Shown piece by piece: positions 33,586 to 45,000 of a DNA stretch of 64,000 bases. Both the position numbers and the translations under genes were made by a program. The notes beneath the pieces were generated by a model, which saw only the letters and a list, made by a program, of their open reading frames with translations, was not told the DNA's origin and searched no databases. Source of the DNA: Neonectria sp. B-13 (Eukaryota; Ascomycota; Sordariomycetes; Hypocreales; Nectriaceae); NCBI GenBank assembly GCA_002682825.1, contig NOKP01000028.1, positions 558,001 through 622,000 on the forward strand, read 5' to 3'. Positions within the stretch are counted from its first letter, which is position 1. Each line of letters opens with the position of its first letter.

Positions 33586-34680
33586 TGTCAGGAGTTTCTG
33601 GTGATTGTGTTTTCAATGCTAGTGAAGTGTAAGAGAGGATTCTCAACATGATTGCACTGACTGATTTATACTAACAGAGGGAAATCCCAGGTTAGGTGTG
33701 TTGAGCAAGAACAGAGCTGTTGCAACTGCGGTTGCTTGGGGTGCGATGCTTCAGGGACTGGCAAGGTTAGCAAGAAGTGATCCCCAACCCGAGTGCGTCG
33801 TCTCATACCAAAGGAGGAAGACACTTACAGTCTTGATATTGGGGAGGAAGGGATGAATAGGTTTGGTATAAATGCGACTGTGAGGAGTCTGGGTGATTTG
33901 AATGCAGATGAACCCGATTGCGCAAGAAACGAGTGACTTTATACGCAAATAAATCCACCTTGAGGCCTGTTTGGAACCAGACCGTTAACTGGCAAGAAAT
34001 GAGACTTCATCCTGGGCTGAAATACCACACCGCGTTCTGGAAGATCTGATGATGGGAACAAAGGACAGGGAGGGTCAGTCTGGGTGCTGACGGCAATGGG
34101 GGGTTGATAGTAAGCGAAAGTTAAAGAATGAAAAGGAAAATAAGACTTAATAATGCGATGGTGCAATTGAAGTCCCAGCCCGATCGCTCATCGTCTTTTA
34201 TCTCAGCAGCCCTTAAACATAGATGATGTCTCTCTTCAAAAGGTGGCGACAAGGATCCCATTCAACTGTGGACAGGTGAAGCTCGCGTGAAGTGCCAAAG
34301 AGTCGAGTAGATATAGTATTGTGACTCGAAGTTCTGAAATAATTAAGGCTCGGAACTGAGAGAATTCCTTGTTTCGTGATGAACAGTCCTGTGGTCGTCT
34401 TGCTACCGGGTGGTGGTAGTAGCCAGTCGTTTCTGGCTTACATCGCCCGTGATATGTCCAAGAATCCAACGTTTGGTTGTTCGTATCCTGGACAGATCAG
34501 CTACAAACATCTGGGAGCAGTCAAATTCTTTCCATCCCCGTGCTAAATTTCTCCTATTATAACATGTGCGAGATTTAATCGCTGCTAAGCATGCTTCAGG
34601 TGTGTCTGGCTGAGAGCAATCTCTACGACCAAGACGTGGCGACATAATGGGCGAAAAGGGAACTGTGAAAGTGAAGTGGA
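33586..34680. other. Intergenic
   Basis: 1.1 kb without a convincing gene; short frames on both strands have poor composition. Confidence 0.45.
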
Positions 34681-35640
34681 CGAGATTGGAAGGAAATCAC
34701 CCCTGTAGAGACTAGAATTGCAGTGCGTGCATAGTACCTGCGGGAGCCCTGTATGCCAAGAAATGGTTCTCTTGGGTATTGGAAGCCTAGAATTAGAAAA
34801 AGGCGATTTACCTCCTCTGGAGAGGCTAGAATTGCAGTGCATCCTGCGGGTTGATGCTAGTATGCCTAGAAACGGTTCTCTCGGGTATAATTGGAAGCCT
34901 AAAATTAGAAAAGGCGATTTACCTCCTCTGGAGAGGCTAGAATTGCAGTGCAGGACCGCCACTCGGCACACGTAGCTCACGCTGAGTGGATGAACTCTGC
35001 TCCCTTGCACTTGACGCTGTTGTCGCTGAAGATCTAGCCGTATTCCTATGGCAGTTGGAGCCGCAAGAATGGCACAAGGCTGCCATGTTGATCTCTGTAC
35101 CTTTCTGACGGCCGCCTTCCCGACAAGCTAAGGCGGTCGGGCCTTTAGTAGAGCTAGGGCGGATTGTGGTACGTAAATACAGAGGGAAGTCTCCCTATCT
35201 CTGTTTATGAGTGGCAGGCCTTGGATTTAAGAATCTGTGTCGAGTGGCAGACTTTGAACAGGGCCGTAAATGTCTATGCAGAGCTAGTTACACTAAGAGA
35301 CAAAAAAAAGATGGCAGTCTTTATAGTGTAATTGGAACTCTGGCACTAGAAAAAGACGACTTACGTCCTTCGTAGAGACTAGAATTGCAGTGCTGAATGT
35401 CGGGATGTTTCGAAGTGTGGGAGCTGAAAACCAGAAGCAGTCAAGTTACGCCTGACCCATGCACGCCAAGAAGCAGTCCTCTCGGGTCCCTATGATTGGA
35501 TGCTAGAACTGGAAAAATGCCAGTTGCCTCCTCATAGAGACTAGAATTGCAGTGCTCGCCCCCGGCACGACCGAATTCCCGGAACATTGGAACAGAAACA
35601 GAGGGTCACCTCCTCCGCAGAGGCTAGAATTGCAGTGAAG
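34680..35640 (+). repeat. Array of ~110 bp units sharing AGAGRCTAGAATTGCAGTG
   Basis: Six same-orientation copies of CTAGAATTGCAGTG start at 34712, 34826, 34937, 35379, 35541 and 35624. The second and third units are near-identical over about 90 bases (TATGCC..AGAAA.GGTTCTCT.GGGTAT ... GGCGATTTACCTCC, then CTCTGGAGAGG). The fifth (35456-35555) is a diverged full unit, the others partial. CCTC-nnnn-GAGG before the core could form a small hairpin in some copies. No continuous coding frame explains it; an apparent HCNSSLSRGG repeat on the minus strand is a by-product. Spacing of 111-114 within the first three units indicates a tandem minisatellite, later spread or disrupted. Confidence 0.8.
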
Positions 35641-36422
35641 GGATCCATGCATTTCAACCCTTTCCATCGTCCGACCACACCCATCCACGAAGTGTACCCA
35701 CCCGTACCCCCGCACTTCCTCCCCCAAATATCCCCATATNCAGGTTTCTTGGCTAGTTAAAGTCTCGATGAGAAACGGAAATGACAAAAAGCACAGCGCA
35801 TGCATTATTAGTTTATATCCGATCTCGGGCAAGCAGAACCTCCTCTGTCTCCTCGGCTCATCGCCCCGACAGTCGCCCGGCCGAAACGCGCTTATTCGGA
35901 AGCAGGCCGGCCGGGTCAGGACGCTGTAGCGAGCTCCTCCGCTCCAGCGCCGAAAGAACAGACATCATGAGATGTCACTAAGCCGAGCACGGCAGCCAAG
36001 CCTCCAACTCGAGTCTTACCAATAAATGCCCTCCCGTCTTCCTCCTCGTAAACAAGCCCCCTCCCGTCCAACCCGCCGCTCACAACTTTCCACGTTGTAT
36101 CGCAGCGTCGTACGTCCCGGAGCTAGTAGTCGTCGTCTCGAATAACTCCGCCGATCCCGGGCGTGACGTCGTCGCCAAGTGCTCCGTGCCAACAGACGAC
36201 ACGACATCCTTCCCCCAATCTCAGCCTTGGCCGGTTCGCCTCCAATGTGAATTCAATCCCTGCTAGGTTTCCCTTTTTTCCCAGTCATGGTGTCCCTCGT
36301 TTGTACCACGTCCCCGAGCTGAAAACACCACGCCTTGCAAAACAAAACAAAAACATCCGATTATCCCGCACCACAAACTACCATCCATCAGCTCCTCTCC
36401 TGAATCCCCCCGGTTGAGAATC
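35641..36422. other. Intergenic, with one undetermined base
   Basis: Upstream region of the Helo-like/propeller gene. Position 35740 is N, so the assembly is uncertain at the edge of the repeat array. No gene recognised. Confidence 0.6.
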
Positions 36423-38258
36423 ATGGGCGCCGAAACCCTCGGCCCGCGCTGCGCGGCGCTCCTCGCCTCCGTTGCCGGGTCCGGCGACGCGCTCGGCGAC
36501 TTGGTGGTGCGCTACCCGGCGGCACGGCCGGCGCTGGCGGTGCTGTCGCGCGAGCTGTCCGAGGTCCAGCTGGTGGCGCGGCTGCTGGACCACAACGCCG
36601 CTGACGACGGCCGGCTCCCGGCCAAGCTGGCCACGGCGCTGCGCAACGTCGTCGAGGGCGCGGGGTTCCTCGTCGAGGAGATCAACGATGCGCTGGACGG
36701 CCCGGACGAGGACGAGCCGCGGCGCCGGGTGTGGCTGGAGCACACCACCGAGCGGCTGGCGCCGTTGGGGAGGTTGGTGGAGAGTGCCCGGATCGCCATG
36801 AACCTGGGCTTGGATGCTTTATTATTGTCAGTCCTTTTTTGTTCTCACTACAGAGGACTTCTACTCTCATTTCTTGCCTTGCATACTAACCATCAGCAGC
36901 GCCGTCAACTTCCAGCCCGCGGCAGGCGAGGCGGAGCTGCCGCCGTACAACAGCTCGCAGATCCTCCAGGAAGCCTTCAACCTGCGAGTGCGGCTGAACG
37001 AGGACGCGGAGAGCGACGACTTCCGCGTGCAGACGCAGCAGCCGGTGCTTGTTGCCTTTATCGAGGCGCTGCAGGAGTACATGGAGCAGACGTCGACGAG
37101 TCTGTTTGTGCCGGAGACGGGTGGCCGGGCGGTAGTAAATGCCGAGTATGTTTTGTCTCCTTGATATGTCGTGGCCTCTCGCTCACAACATGATATAGAA
37201 CCGCCGTGTCCTCCCTCCACTCGGAAATGGACCCTGAGATCCCAGACTACCACGCCATCGGCATCACCAACCCAACCCCGCTGTCCATCAGCCTCCGCCA
37301 CCTCGCCAAGAAGGAACTCTCCAACCATGAGGTCGTTCAGGTGACGTTCCTCCTGCGCCAGGGCAAGCCCACCATCGCCGTGTCGACCATGGACCCTCCC
37401 ACGCGCTTCTACGACACGCAGGCCAACCAGGTCTCGTGCCTGTCCAACCAGCACGGCGTCCAGCTGACCTTCTGCGACGACGGCCGCTCGTGGGCCTACC
37501 TGTGCGAGGAGGACGCCAAGGACCTCAACGCCTGGAGCCACGACGGCATGACCTTCAAGAAGCCCCTCGTGTTCCTGGGCGACTACATCAACGGCCGGCG
37601 CATCCAGCAGATGCGCTGGCCGGGCGCCAAGCCGCTGTGCTTCTCGCCCGACGGCAAGTGGCTCGCGGTGAGCAGCGCGCGCAACCGCATCGCGCTGATC
37701 GACGTCAAGTCGGGCGGCGTGCTGGACCGCGCGCGCATCATATCGTGCCATCTCGACGAGGTGACGCACGCCGTCTTCACGCCCGACTGCAAGGCGCTCG
37801 TGTCGCAGAGCGTCGACGGCACGATCCGGCTGACGGACCCGACGACGGGCAAGGCGCTGGCCAAGCTGGACACGGACACGTGGAAGCGGCCGCTGTTCCT
37901 GGGCGTGGTGCCCAACAGCGACGTGGTGGTGTCGATCCGCGGCGACACCGTCTACCACTGGAACCACACGAGCGCGGACCTGGAGTCGTACAGCCTGGGG
38001 TCGCGGCGCACGCGCGAGGGCTGGCCGCTGGCGATATCGCGGGACTGCCGGTTCATGTGCTGCCGCACCGACGACGGCGTCGACATTGGCGACTTGTACT
38101 CGGGCAAGGTGCTGTACACGATCAAGTTCCAGAGCGGGTTTGTCACGGCGGCGAGCTTCAGCGGGGACGGACGGTATTTGATACTGGGCAAGGCGGCGTC
38201 GTGGATGGGCGTGCGGGTGACCATGTCGACGTTGGATGTGTGGGAATTGGTCTTTTAG
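36423..38258 (+). CDS. Helo-like N-terminal domain fused to beta-propeller (WD40-like), no NTPase
   Basis: Exons 36423-36826, 36900-37145 and 37199-38258, 569 residues. The second acceptor may instead be three bases earlier. Residues 1-~130 are all-alpha with a pattern (LLASVAGSGDALGDLV, LAVLSRELSEVQLVARLL, LRNVVEGAGFLVEEIND) typical of the fungal Helo-like/PigL_N STAND N-terminal domain. The C-terminal ~320 residues form degenerate beta-propeller repeats (PLCFSPDGKWLAVSSARNRI, HAVFTPDCKALVSQSVDGTI, AASFSGDGRYLILGKAASW). In fungal NLR-like proteins these two ends flank a NACHT or NB-ARC ATPase, which is absent here with no sign of deletion. A role in non-self recognition or signalling is inferred from this likeness only. 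The first exon is very GC-rich. Confidence 0.7.
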
Positions 38259-38526
38259 GGGGGATGATCAGGGGGGATGATTTCAAGAGGGATTTCAGGG
38301 GTATATAAAAGCGTGTCCTTGAAGTTGATATGGTTATTCTACATGACAGGATATGAGTGTAGTCAATCTTCAGTATAAATGTGCGGCGTATATATAAAGA
38401 CCATGTCTTCCTCTCCCACCTCAACTCTAGATATCCTCACTCCCCCTTACCTGTATACATCCTTCAACTCCCACTCAACCTAAACTCTAGCAACCCCCAC
38501 TCCCTCACCTCAACTAGATCCCTTCC
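38259..38526. other. Short convergent intergenic region
   Basis: Convergent 3' flanks of the propeller gene and the CxxC-repeat gene, with pyrimidine-rich CTCCCACCTCAACTC-like repeats (38413-38530). No gene. Confidence 0.5.
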
Positions 38527-41307
38527 TCACTCAACCTCCTCCCACCTCTCCTCCAACATCCGAACCCGCATCACACTCCCCGCCCCCACCGCACTCGCCC
38601 TCATCTCGCTCGCCTGACGATCATACACATGCCCCTGAAGCACATACTCGTTGGCGTGCCCATACCCAGCATACGCATTGCCCACCGTGTAACTGTGCCC
38701 CATGGTCACGTCTACAGTCCCGCCCATGGCCTTGTAGAAGCTGCCCGAGATGCCCAGCGTCTGCGCCTGCATCGCCGCCAGCCGCTTCTGCGCCAGTATC
38801 TGCTCGCACACCGTGATCGTCTCGCACCAGACTTGGTGGCGGTGCTCGCCCGCTGCCAGGAAGCCCGCGAGGTCGCCCGACGCGCACGCCTGCGTGTACA
38901 GGCTGCGCATCCGCGGCGAGTACACGTCACACATGCGCTGCTTGTCCGCGGCATCCCGCTCGCCGCGCAGCACGAACTGCGGCTCAAGGCTGGTCCCCTT
39001 CGCGAACGACAGGTAGCACTCCTCGCAGATGGCCGCCACGCCCCAGCCCCAGACGCGCCGTCCACCGCCCTTCTTCAAGTGTCTCCGCTGGCACGGTGGC
39101 ACCGTCCCGAACGTCGTCGCCAGCTCGCCCAGCGGCGTCCAGTCGCCCCGGAGCAGCGACTCCGAGTACGCGCCCAGATACGCCTTCGCGCGGTGGTGCG
39201 CCAGGTTGAAGCAGCACAGCAGCGTGTCGGCCGGCGACGTTCCCGGCTTGCGCACGAAGTGGTCCGTTCCGCCCAGCACCGCGACGATGCCGGCGTGGCA
39301 GCCGCCGCAGATACTGAAGCCGGCCGGGTCGCTGCGGAGCGTGTACCAGACGGCGCCCGTTGTGCCCTGGGCGCTGCAGAAGGGCTGCTCGTCGACGCCG
39401 CGGATGGCCGTCCAGAAAATGTCCATGTCCTTCTTGGACACGGCGTGGCGCGTGGGGATCACGATGTTGAGATGCCCCATCACGCATCTCGTATCAAAGT
39501 CACCCCCAGGCACACGTCTAAAGACGTCTCCCCCCGGCATGTCGTGGAAGTAGTCGTAGTAGCAGGCAACGCAGACCTGGAGCCCGTCCGGGCCGCGCGA
39601 TGACTTGAACCAGGCGCGGTCGTTGGCCTTGATGACCGCTTGCTTGGGACACGCCGGGAGCTGGATCCGCGTCTTGACGCCCTCAGCAAAGGCCGCCCAG
39701 TTGTTGGCTTTTTCGCAGTCCTCGAAGATGCGCCGGACGTACCACGCGGATGAGTCGCAGAAGGCCTGAGTGGCGATACTCTGCAGCTGGAAATGGTTTC
39801 CAAACGACGTCGCCATCAGGTCGTCCTCGTAGCACGCTTTGCATATGGTCATCCCGGGGATCTCGGTCGTCGTGTACCAGCTCTCGCCTTCTTTGATGGC
39901 AGCCTGTGGGCAATCATCCATGTTCGCCCGCTTCTCCATAAACCCAACGGCAGGACCAAGGTTCCCCGACGACACGACCTCAGGCCAGAGCCGGTCTTTC
40001 ATACGCCGGGTTCCGAAGAGACACCTCCGAGGCTTCTTGTCGTGGTAGAAGCTCTTGGCAAAGACATCCCGGAACGAGGTGTCGTAGATGTGGTCGACAT
40101 AGCATCGCCCACATATGAGGAACGAAGGGACGTTAGGATGGTAGAACCAGTCCAAGTCGTACGTGACGGCGTCTGAACTGCACTCGGCCAGCGGTGTAAC
40201 ACCTGAAGGATGCGGTCTCGGGGGCTCTGGGGTTCTCGAGGGTCGAGGAGGTGGGGGAGGCGGCCGAGCCTGGGTTGACTCGACTGAGAAGGCATTCGTC
40301 GAAGATCGAGGTTGTTCCTGGGCCGGATTAACCGGAGGAGGCGGGTAGCTCTGCCGAGGAGACCGTTCCTGGACTGAGACCACTCGAGGAGGAGGAGGAG
40401 GAAAGACCTGTCGAGGAGACCGAGGAGACTGGACTTGAGCCGGCTGGTTTGAAGCAGGAGAAGACCTCTGCGGGCTCTGAGGTAACAAAGCAGAACCATA
40501 AGCACCCTCAAAGCCTTCCTGGAACGGATTATTCGACGAAACCTCCCGACCCGGACCTGGCGAACCCTCCACGCCCTCCGCCGCCCTTCCCGCCCCGCGA
40601 ACAACCCCGGGCCGCGGAAGGACAGCCGGAGCGGAGGTCCGACCCGGCGGCGGCGGGAAGTACACACTGCTCTGCGGCCTCGGAGGCACCGGCGGCGGCG
40701 TCTCCAGCTGCAACTGCTCCATCTGCTGCTGCATCTGCCGGCGATACGCCGTCTGCTCCGCTTCCGCCTCGGCCTTCAACCGTTCCGTCTCCAGGTTTAG
40801 CTTCTGGAGTTCCTGTTCCTGCTCAGCGCAGTATTGCGCAGCGAGGCGCTCGGCGTACTGCCTGTCCGCCTCGGCTTGCTGGACGGCTGCGGCTTGTTGT
40901 TGACGTAGATGGGCGAGTTCCTGGGTTGCTTGGTGTTCCGCCACGGTTTGTTGTTGGCGCAGGCGGGCGAGTTCCTGGGTTGCTTGTCGTTCCGCAACGG
41001 CCTGTTGCTGGCGAAGGCGGGCGAGTTCCTCGTCGGCTTGTTGCTGCCATGGTGACGTTGGTGATGGTGTTGGCTGTTGCTGCTGGGCGTATGGCTGCTG
41101 GTGATACTGCTGAGGTTGTCCATACTGTCCTTGCTGCCCGTAATGCCCTTGTCTATCCTGCCCATACTGTCCTTGCTGATGTCCCTGCTGTCGTCCCTGC
41201 TGTTGTCCCTGCTGTTGTCCCTGCTGCCTCCGCTGATACACCAGATTAGCCTGTTGCACAATCTCCCCGGCCTTCGCCACCATGTTCCCAAACCGGCCCA
41301 TCCTCAC
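38527..41307 (-). CDS. Q/P-rich coiled-coil protein with five CxxC(Y/H) modules, function unknown
   Basis: Uninterrupted frame, 926 residues; ATGs two codons apart (41307, 41301) are equally possible starts. Regions in order: Gly/Gln repeat (QQGQQQGRQQGHQQGQ); three or more 17-residue repeats ELARLRQQQAVAERQAT and a Glu/Gln/Ala coiled coil; a long Pro-rich part with PPPVPPRP and PPPPPPRP tracts, candidate SH3/profilin ligands; and a ~500-residue C-terminal part with five similar modules, each an aromatic strand then C-x2-C-(Y/H): LICGRCYVDHI, TICKACYEDDL, QVCVACYYDYF, SICGGCHAGI, AICEECYLSF. These probably bind zinc together with other scattered cysteines. I recognise no characterised family. 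A scaffold role (proline tracts plus repeated modules) is inferred. Confidence 0.75.
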   Translation of the reverse strand: MRMGRFGNMVAKAGEIVQQANLVYQRRQQGQQQGQQQGRQQGHQQGQYGQDRQGHYGQQGQYGQPQQYHQQPYAQQQQPTPSPTSPWQQQADEELARLRQQQAVAERQATQELARLRQQQTVAEHQATQELAHLRQQQAAAVQQAEADRQYAERLAAQYCAEQEQELQKLNLETERLKAEAEAEQTAYRRQMQQQMEQLQLETPPPVPPRPQSSVYFPPPPGRTSAPAVLPRPGVVRGAGRAAEGVEGSPGPGREVSSNNPFQEGFEGAYGSALLPQSPQRSSPASNQPAQVQSPRSPRQVFPPPPPRVVSVQERSPRQSYPPPPVNPAQEQPRSSTNAFSVESTQARPPPPPPRPSRTPEPPRPHPSGVTPLAECSSDAVTYDLDWFYHPNVPSFLICGRCYVDHIYDTSFRDVFAKSFYHDKKPRRCLFGTRRMKDRLWPEVVSSGNLGPAVGFMEKRANMDDCPQAAIKEGESWYTTTEIPGMTICKACYEDDLMATSFGNHFQLQSIATQAFCDSSAWYVRRIFEDCEKANNWAAFAEGVKTRIQLPACPKQAVIKANDRAWFKSSRGPDGLQVCVACYYDYFHDMPGGDVFRRVPGGDFDTRCVMGHLNIVIPTRHAVSKKDMDIFWTAIRGVDEQPFCSAQGTTGAVWYTLRSDPAGFSICGGCHAGIVAVLGGTDHFVRKPGTSPADTLLCCFNLAHHRAKAYLGAYSESLLRGDWTPLGELATTFGTVPPCQRRHLKKGGGRRVWGWGVAAICEECYLSFAKGTSLEPQFVLRGERDAADKQRMCDVYSPRMRSLYTQACASGDLAGFLAAGEHRHQVWCETITVCEQILAQKRLAAMQAQTLGISGSFYKAMGGTVDVTMGHSYTVGNAYAGYGHANEYVLQGHVYDRQASEMRASAVGAGSVMRVRMLEERWEEVE

Positions 41308-42082
41308 TTCCCCTTCCTATCGCTTCGTTTCCTTCACCTCTCTCGGAGAATAAAACGCTCACAAAATAAAAAACTGGTGGCGCCCTGTCATAAGCAAAGC
41401 CACCATCTCCTATCCGCACTTCTAGAAAGATTCCAAGATGGCGCCGGCGTTTCTTTCTGAGGGTGGCGCTACCTATTTGACCAAGGCTCCGAGGTCAGGA
41501 TGCCCGGCGTGGCAGTGCATCCATTGACCATTCATCTGCTCTCCGTCAGGCTGAATGCGAACCGGGGGCCCTTGTCTTCAGCTGGACTGACTCTCTCAGC
41601 TCGGTCTTGGCATGACGTCGGGTTCTACTCTATTATTCAGCAAGTGGAGTGTATCACGACAAAACAACTCATAAATGCAGTCAAGATAATAGCACGTCCT
41701 CAATTTTGATACCGAACTCACTCCTCATCATAATCATAATCTCACTTGCTCCTCCCAAGTATTGTCGACAGAAGACTTTTAGAATATTCTCCTTTTCCTT
41801 ATACATGCAATGTCCTCCCCAAATAGCTGCCGACCATCATCATGACGGCCTTTGCTTGTAAAAACTGTAAACAAACCTCAAAGCAATAGGTATATCCCTC
41901 CAATCATTTCCCACAACGCCGGTGATCCGTTTCGTTCCGTTCCGTTCAATGCCCGCCCATCCATGCTAGTCACCTCGTATGCGAGACCATCAACGCCAAT
42001 GGCTCATTATGCCGCCCAAAGCTTGTCGACAAACCGTCGTGCATGCATCAATGCTGGGTAATTGCAGTCGTTTCTTGGTTCC
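41308..42082. other. Intergenic
   Basis: Promoter of the CxxC-repeat gene and 3' flank of the Cdc4-like gene. No gene recognised. Confidence 0.5.
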
Positions 42083-45000
42083 TTATGCTTCCTCCTCAAT
42101 CATGGCCCGAACCTCGGGCTCGTTCAACAAAATCCGCTTTCCCAGCTCCTCTGGGGGCGTGCCATCTCGGACTGCGCCAAAGTCGAGGATCTATCACATG
42201 TTAGTCAACCGCATTTGGGTACCAAAGGGCTCGTTTCGTCAATACATACCTCGATATATGTCAGCGAGTCTCGTTGCACAGCTGCCACGCATCTTCTCTC
42301 GTCAAACTTGACCTGCCACACACCACTCAGGTCGCTCAGCAAGTCTTGCACGCATTCTCCTGTCCTGACGTCCCACATCTTGACCGTCTTTTCGCTGCCG
42401 CTGATGACCTTTCGCCCATCGTGCTGGAAGCAGGTGATGGCCCCTGTGTGCGCCATGAGCGTGTTCCTGCACTTGCCGCTCTCCGGGTCCCAAATACGGA
42501 GAGTCGAGTCGGCCGCTGCGGAGACCAAGCGCTCGTCACGAAGATCCAAAAGACCAACGAGTAGACTGTGGCCCTCCAGAGTATGGAGGCAGGCCCCAGT
42601 GGCGAGATCCCAAATCTTAACCAGCGAATCCATCGATCCGGAAATGCAGCGGTTGCGCTCGTGGTCAAGAACAACCGAATACACCTTCTGCGAGTGCCCA
42701 TGAAGTACATGCAGCGCCTCGCCAGTACTGATCCGCCACACCCGGACAGTGCTATCGTAGGATCCGCTGACCAGTGTGTCTCCGTGAGCCGAGATGGCTC
42801 TGACGGAGTGCGTATGGCCTGACAAGACTCGGATAAAGTACGGGCAGTCCGACTCATGAGCCGGAGGACCCGTCTGGATGTAGCGTCGAGAGCCCACCTC
42901 GGGAAGACGCCAAACTCGCAGCTGGCTGTCCCGGGACCCGGTGATGATGAGAGGCTTCTCTGGCTGCATAACCGCCGTGCCCGTCGAGTCTTTCCCGGTT
43001 TGCGTGGGCATGAGAATCTGTAGGCAACGGACAGTACTAGTGTGTCCATAGAACACCTGCTGGCAGAGGCCCCGCTCAATGTCCCAGACACGGACAGACC
43101 GATCAGTAGAACCCGACACCAACATGTTACCCTCGTACTGAAGAGCCCAAACACCTCCCTCATGTCCCTCAAGCTTCTTCCGGAGCTTGCCCGTCTTGGT
43201 ATCGTAGATGTGGATGAGGGTGTCGTCACTGCCGGTAATGATCTTGTCCTCGTCGAACTGGAGGCAAGTTATGACGTGACGGGGGTGTGCCGCAAAGGCC
43301 ACATGCCCCGGCTTGACCTCGCCGCTGGTCCAACTCTGGCGGATCATATGGTGACGACGATACAGTGACTTGTAGAGATGCAGCTGGCGCAAAGTGGACA
43401 GCCCCAGATGGGGATCCGGAACGGCGGTGGCAGCGGCGTTAGCTGCCGACAAAGGACCTTCCGACTTGTGCTGCTTGACTTCAACCTGGGCCTTCTCGTC
43501 GCGGGACGCGGCCTCCTGGGCGCTCGCCCGGCGCTTGGATCTCTCCGACGCCGAGTACGTGTTAAGGGCCCGCTTCCGCTTCGAGGTCCGAGATTTCTGG
43601 CCGGGCTCGTTTCGGAGGCCTCGGGTAAGCTCGTTCTCGGTAGACGTGAGGCGATTCCGCATGCTCAGGTCCTTCTCATATCCAGTGGCCCCAACGGGGT
43701 CTTGCCACCCCCAGCCCTGAACAATAGCCTTGTTCAGCTCACCCGGGGGGAGACGGTAGCCATCGCGATCAAACAACTCCTTCCAGCCCGTCTCATTTCG
43801 GTCAACGATATTGCGCCAGTGTTTTGAGACTTGGGCAGCTCGGCAGAGGTCATGGTGGGACAGATAGGACAAGACGTGGTAGCCAAGTTCGAGGGGTAGC
43901 TGTCGGAGGAAGTCGCACTTCAGAGCCGGGTTCACGGCGTCGGCCACCACCCGCAGCGTGGGGCGAGGGCAGCGGCGGAGGAACTGGTACATCATAAAGG
44001 TCTTCATCTCCGTCTTCATCGAGTCAAATGCCTCGAGTAGCGTCTGGGTGTCCACGACAAAGGGCTGGGTATCAGACGAGCCGGAGCGGACTAGGGCACG
44101 GGAATCGTCATGTGCTTGGCGAGCGAGGACCAGGGCCTTTGAATCTTCCTCGGTAAGTTGCGAGTCATCGACCCAGGTGGACGGGTCCGTGTTGGAGGTC
44201 TGGAAGCTATCTTGAACCTCTTCGTCCTCGTTATCGGCAGAATGCAACTGGGCAGCAGCCAAGGTTGGAGATAATCTCGGACTAGGAAGACTGGCATCCT
44301 GGGCAGTGACCACGTCGACTGTGGGTCTGGCGTGGAAGGATCGCAGGGCTTCATTCAAGGAGCCGTCAGGGTCGGCAAAAGGCTCCGCGTCGGCATCGGT
44401 AATGGGCGGGGTGGCGACGTTGCTGCTAAACACAGTATGAGAGTCGCTGCCGACGGGACTGCTGGCTTCATAGTGGGGAGCAGTCGGGGCGGAAGAGGAG
44501 GGCTCTGGGGACTGCTGGAGTCGGTCGAGATGTAGTGAACGCCGACGAGAAGAGCGGTCGGCGGGCAGGCCAACCACTTCGGATGTGTCTGGGGTTGCGA
44601 GAAAGCCGGATGATGCCCTCGTCGATCTCTCAGCAGGATCACGGCGGCTGCTGCTGCTTCCGTGTGCGATGGATCGGCGCAGTTTATCAGATACGGCGTT
44701 GAGTTGGGCGGATCGGACAGGTCTTCGGGAGGGGTTCGACGTGGGTGCTGTAGCGTCAGGAGACTCGGCCGGGCTGGCTCTAGTTTGTCGAGTACGACGA
44801 GGGTACGCCTCGGATGGCGATCGTGATGGCTGTCGGGGTATCCTGCTAAGGGTGGTGGGAGTATCTTGGGGAGACTCGCTTTTGACAAGGCTGGGAGTGC
44901 ATCTGTCGCTGGCTGGCCGTTTAATCTACATTTTGACAGTTAGTGTGGGTTCCTGAACTTGGCCGTAGTGGCTTGCAAGATGGCGACATCTGTATTGGAT

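Noticed and set aside
34585..35010. Minus-strand frame with repeated HCNSSLSRGGKSPF
   Set aside because: The peptide repeat is only the translation of the noncoding DNA repeat units, and the frame is not kept in the other copies.
34680..35640. CRISPR array
   Set aside because: Eukaryotic genome, irregular spacing (83-442), diverged units similar outside the core, and no cas-like gene. A minisatellite fits better.
36867..37967. 366-aa minus-strand frame over the propeller gene
   Set aside because: Shadow frame; the plus strand carries clear beta-propeller repeats and frame-keeping introns.
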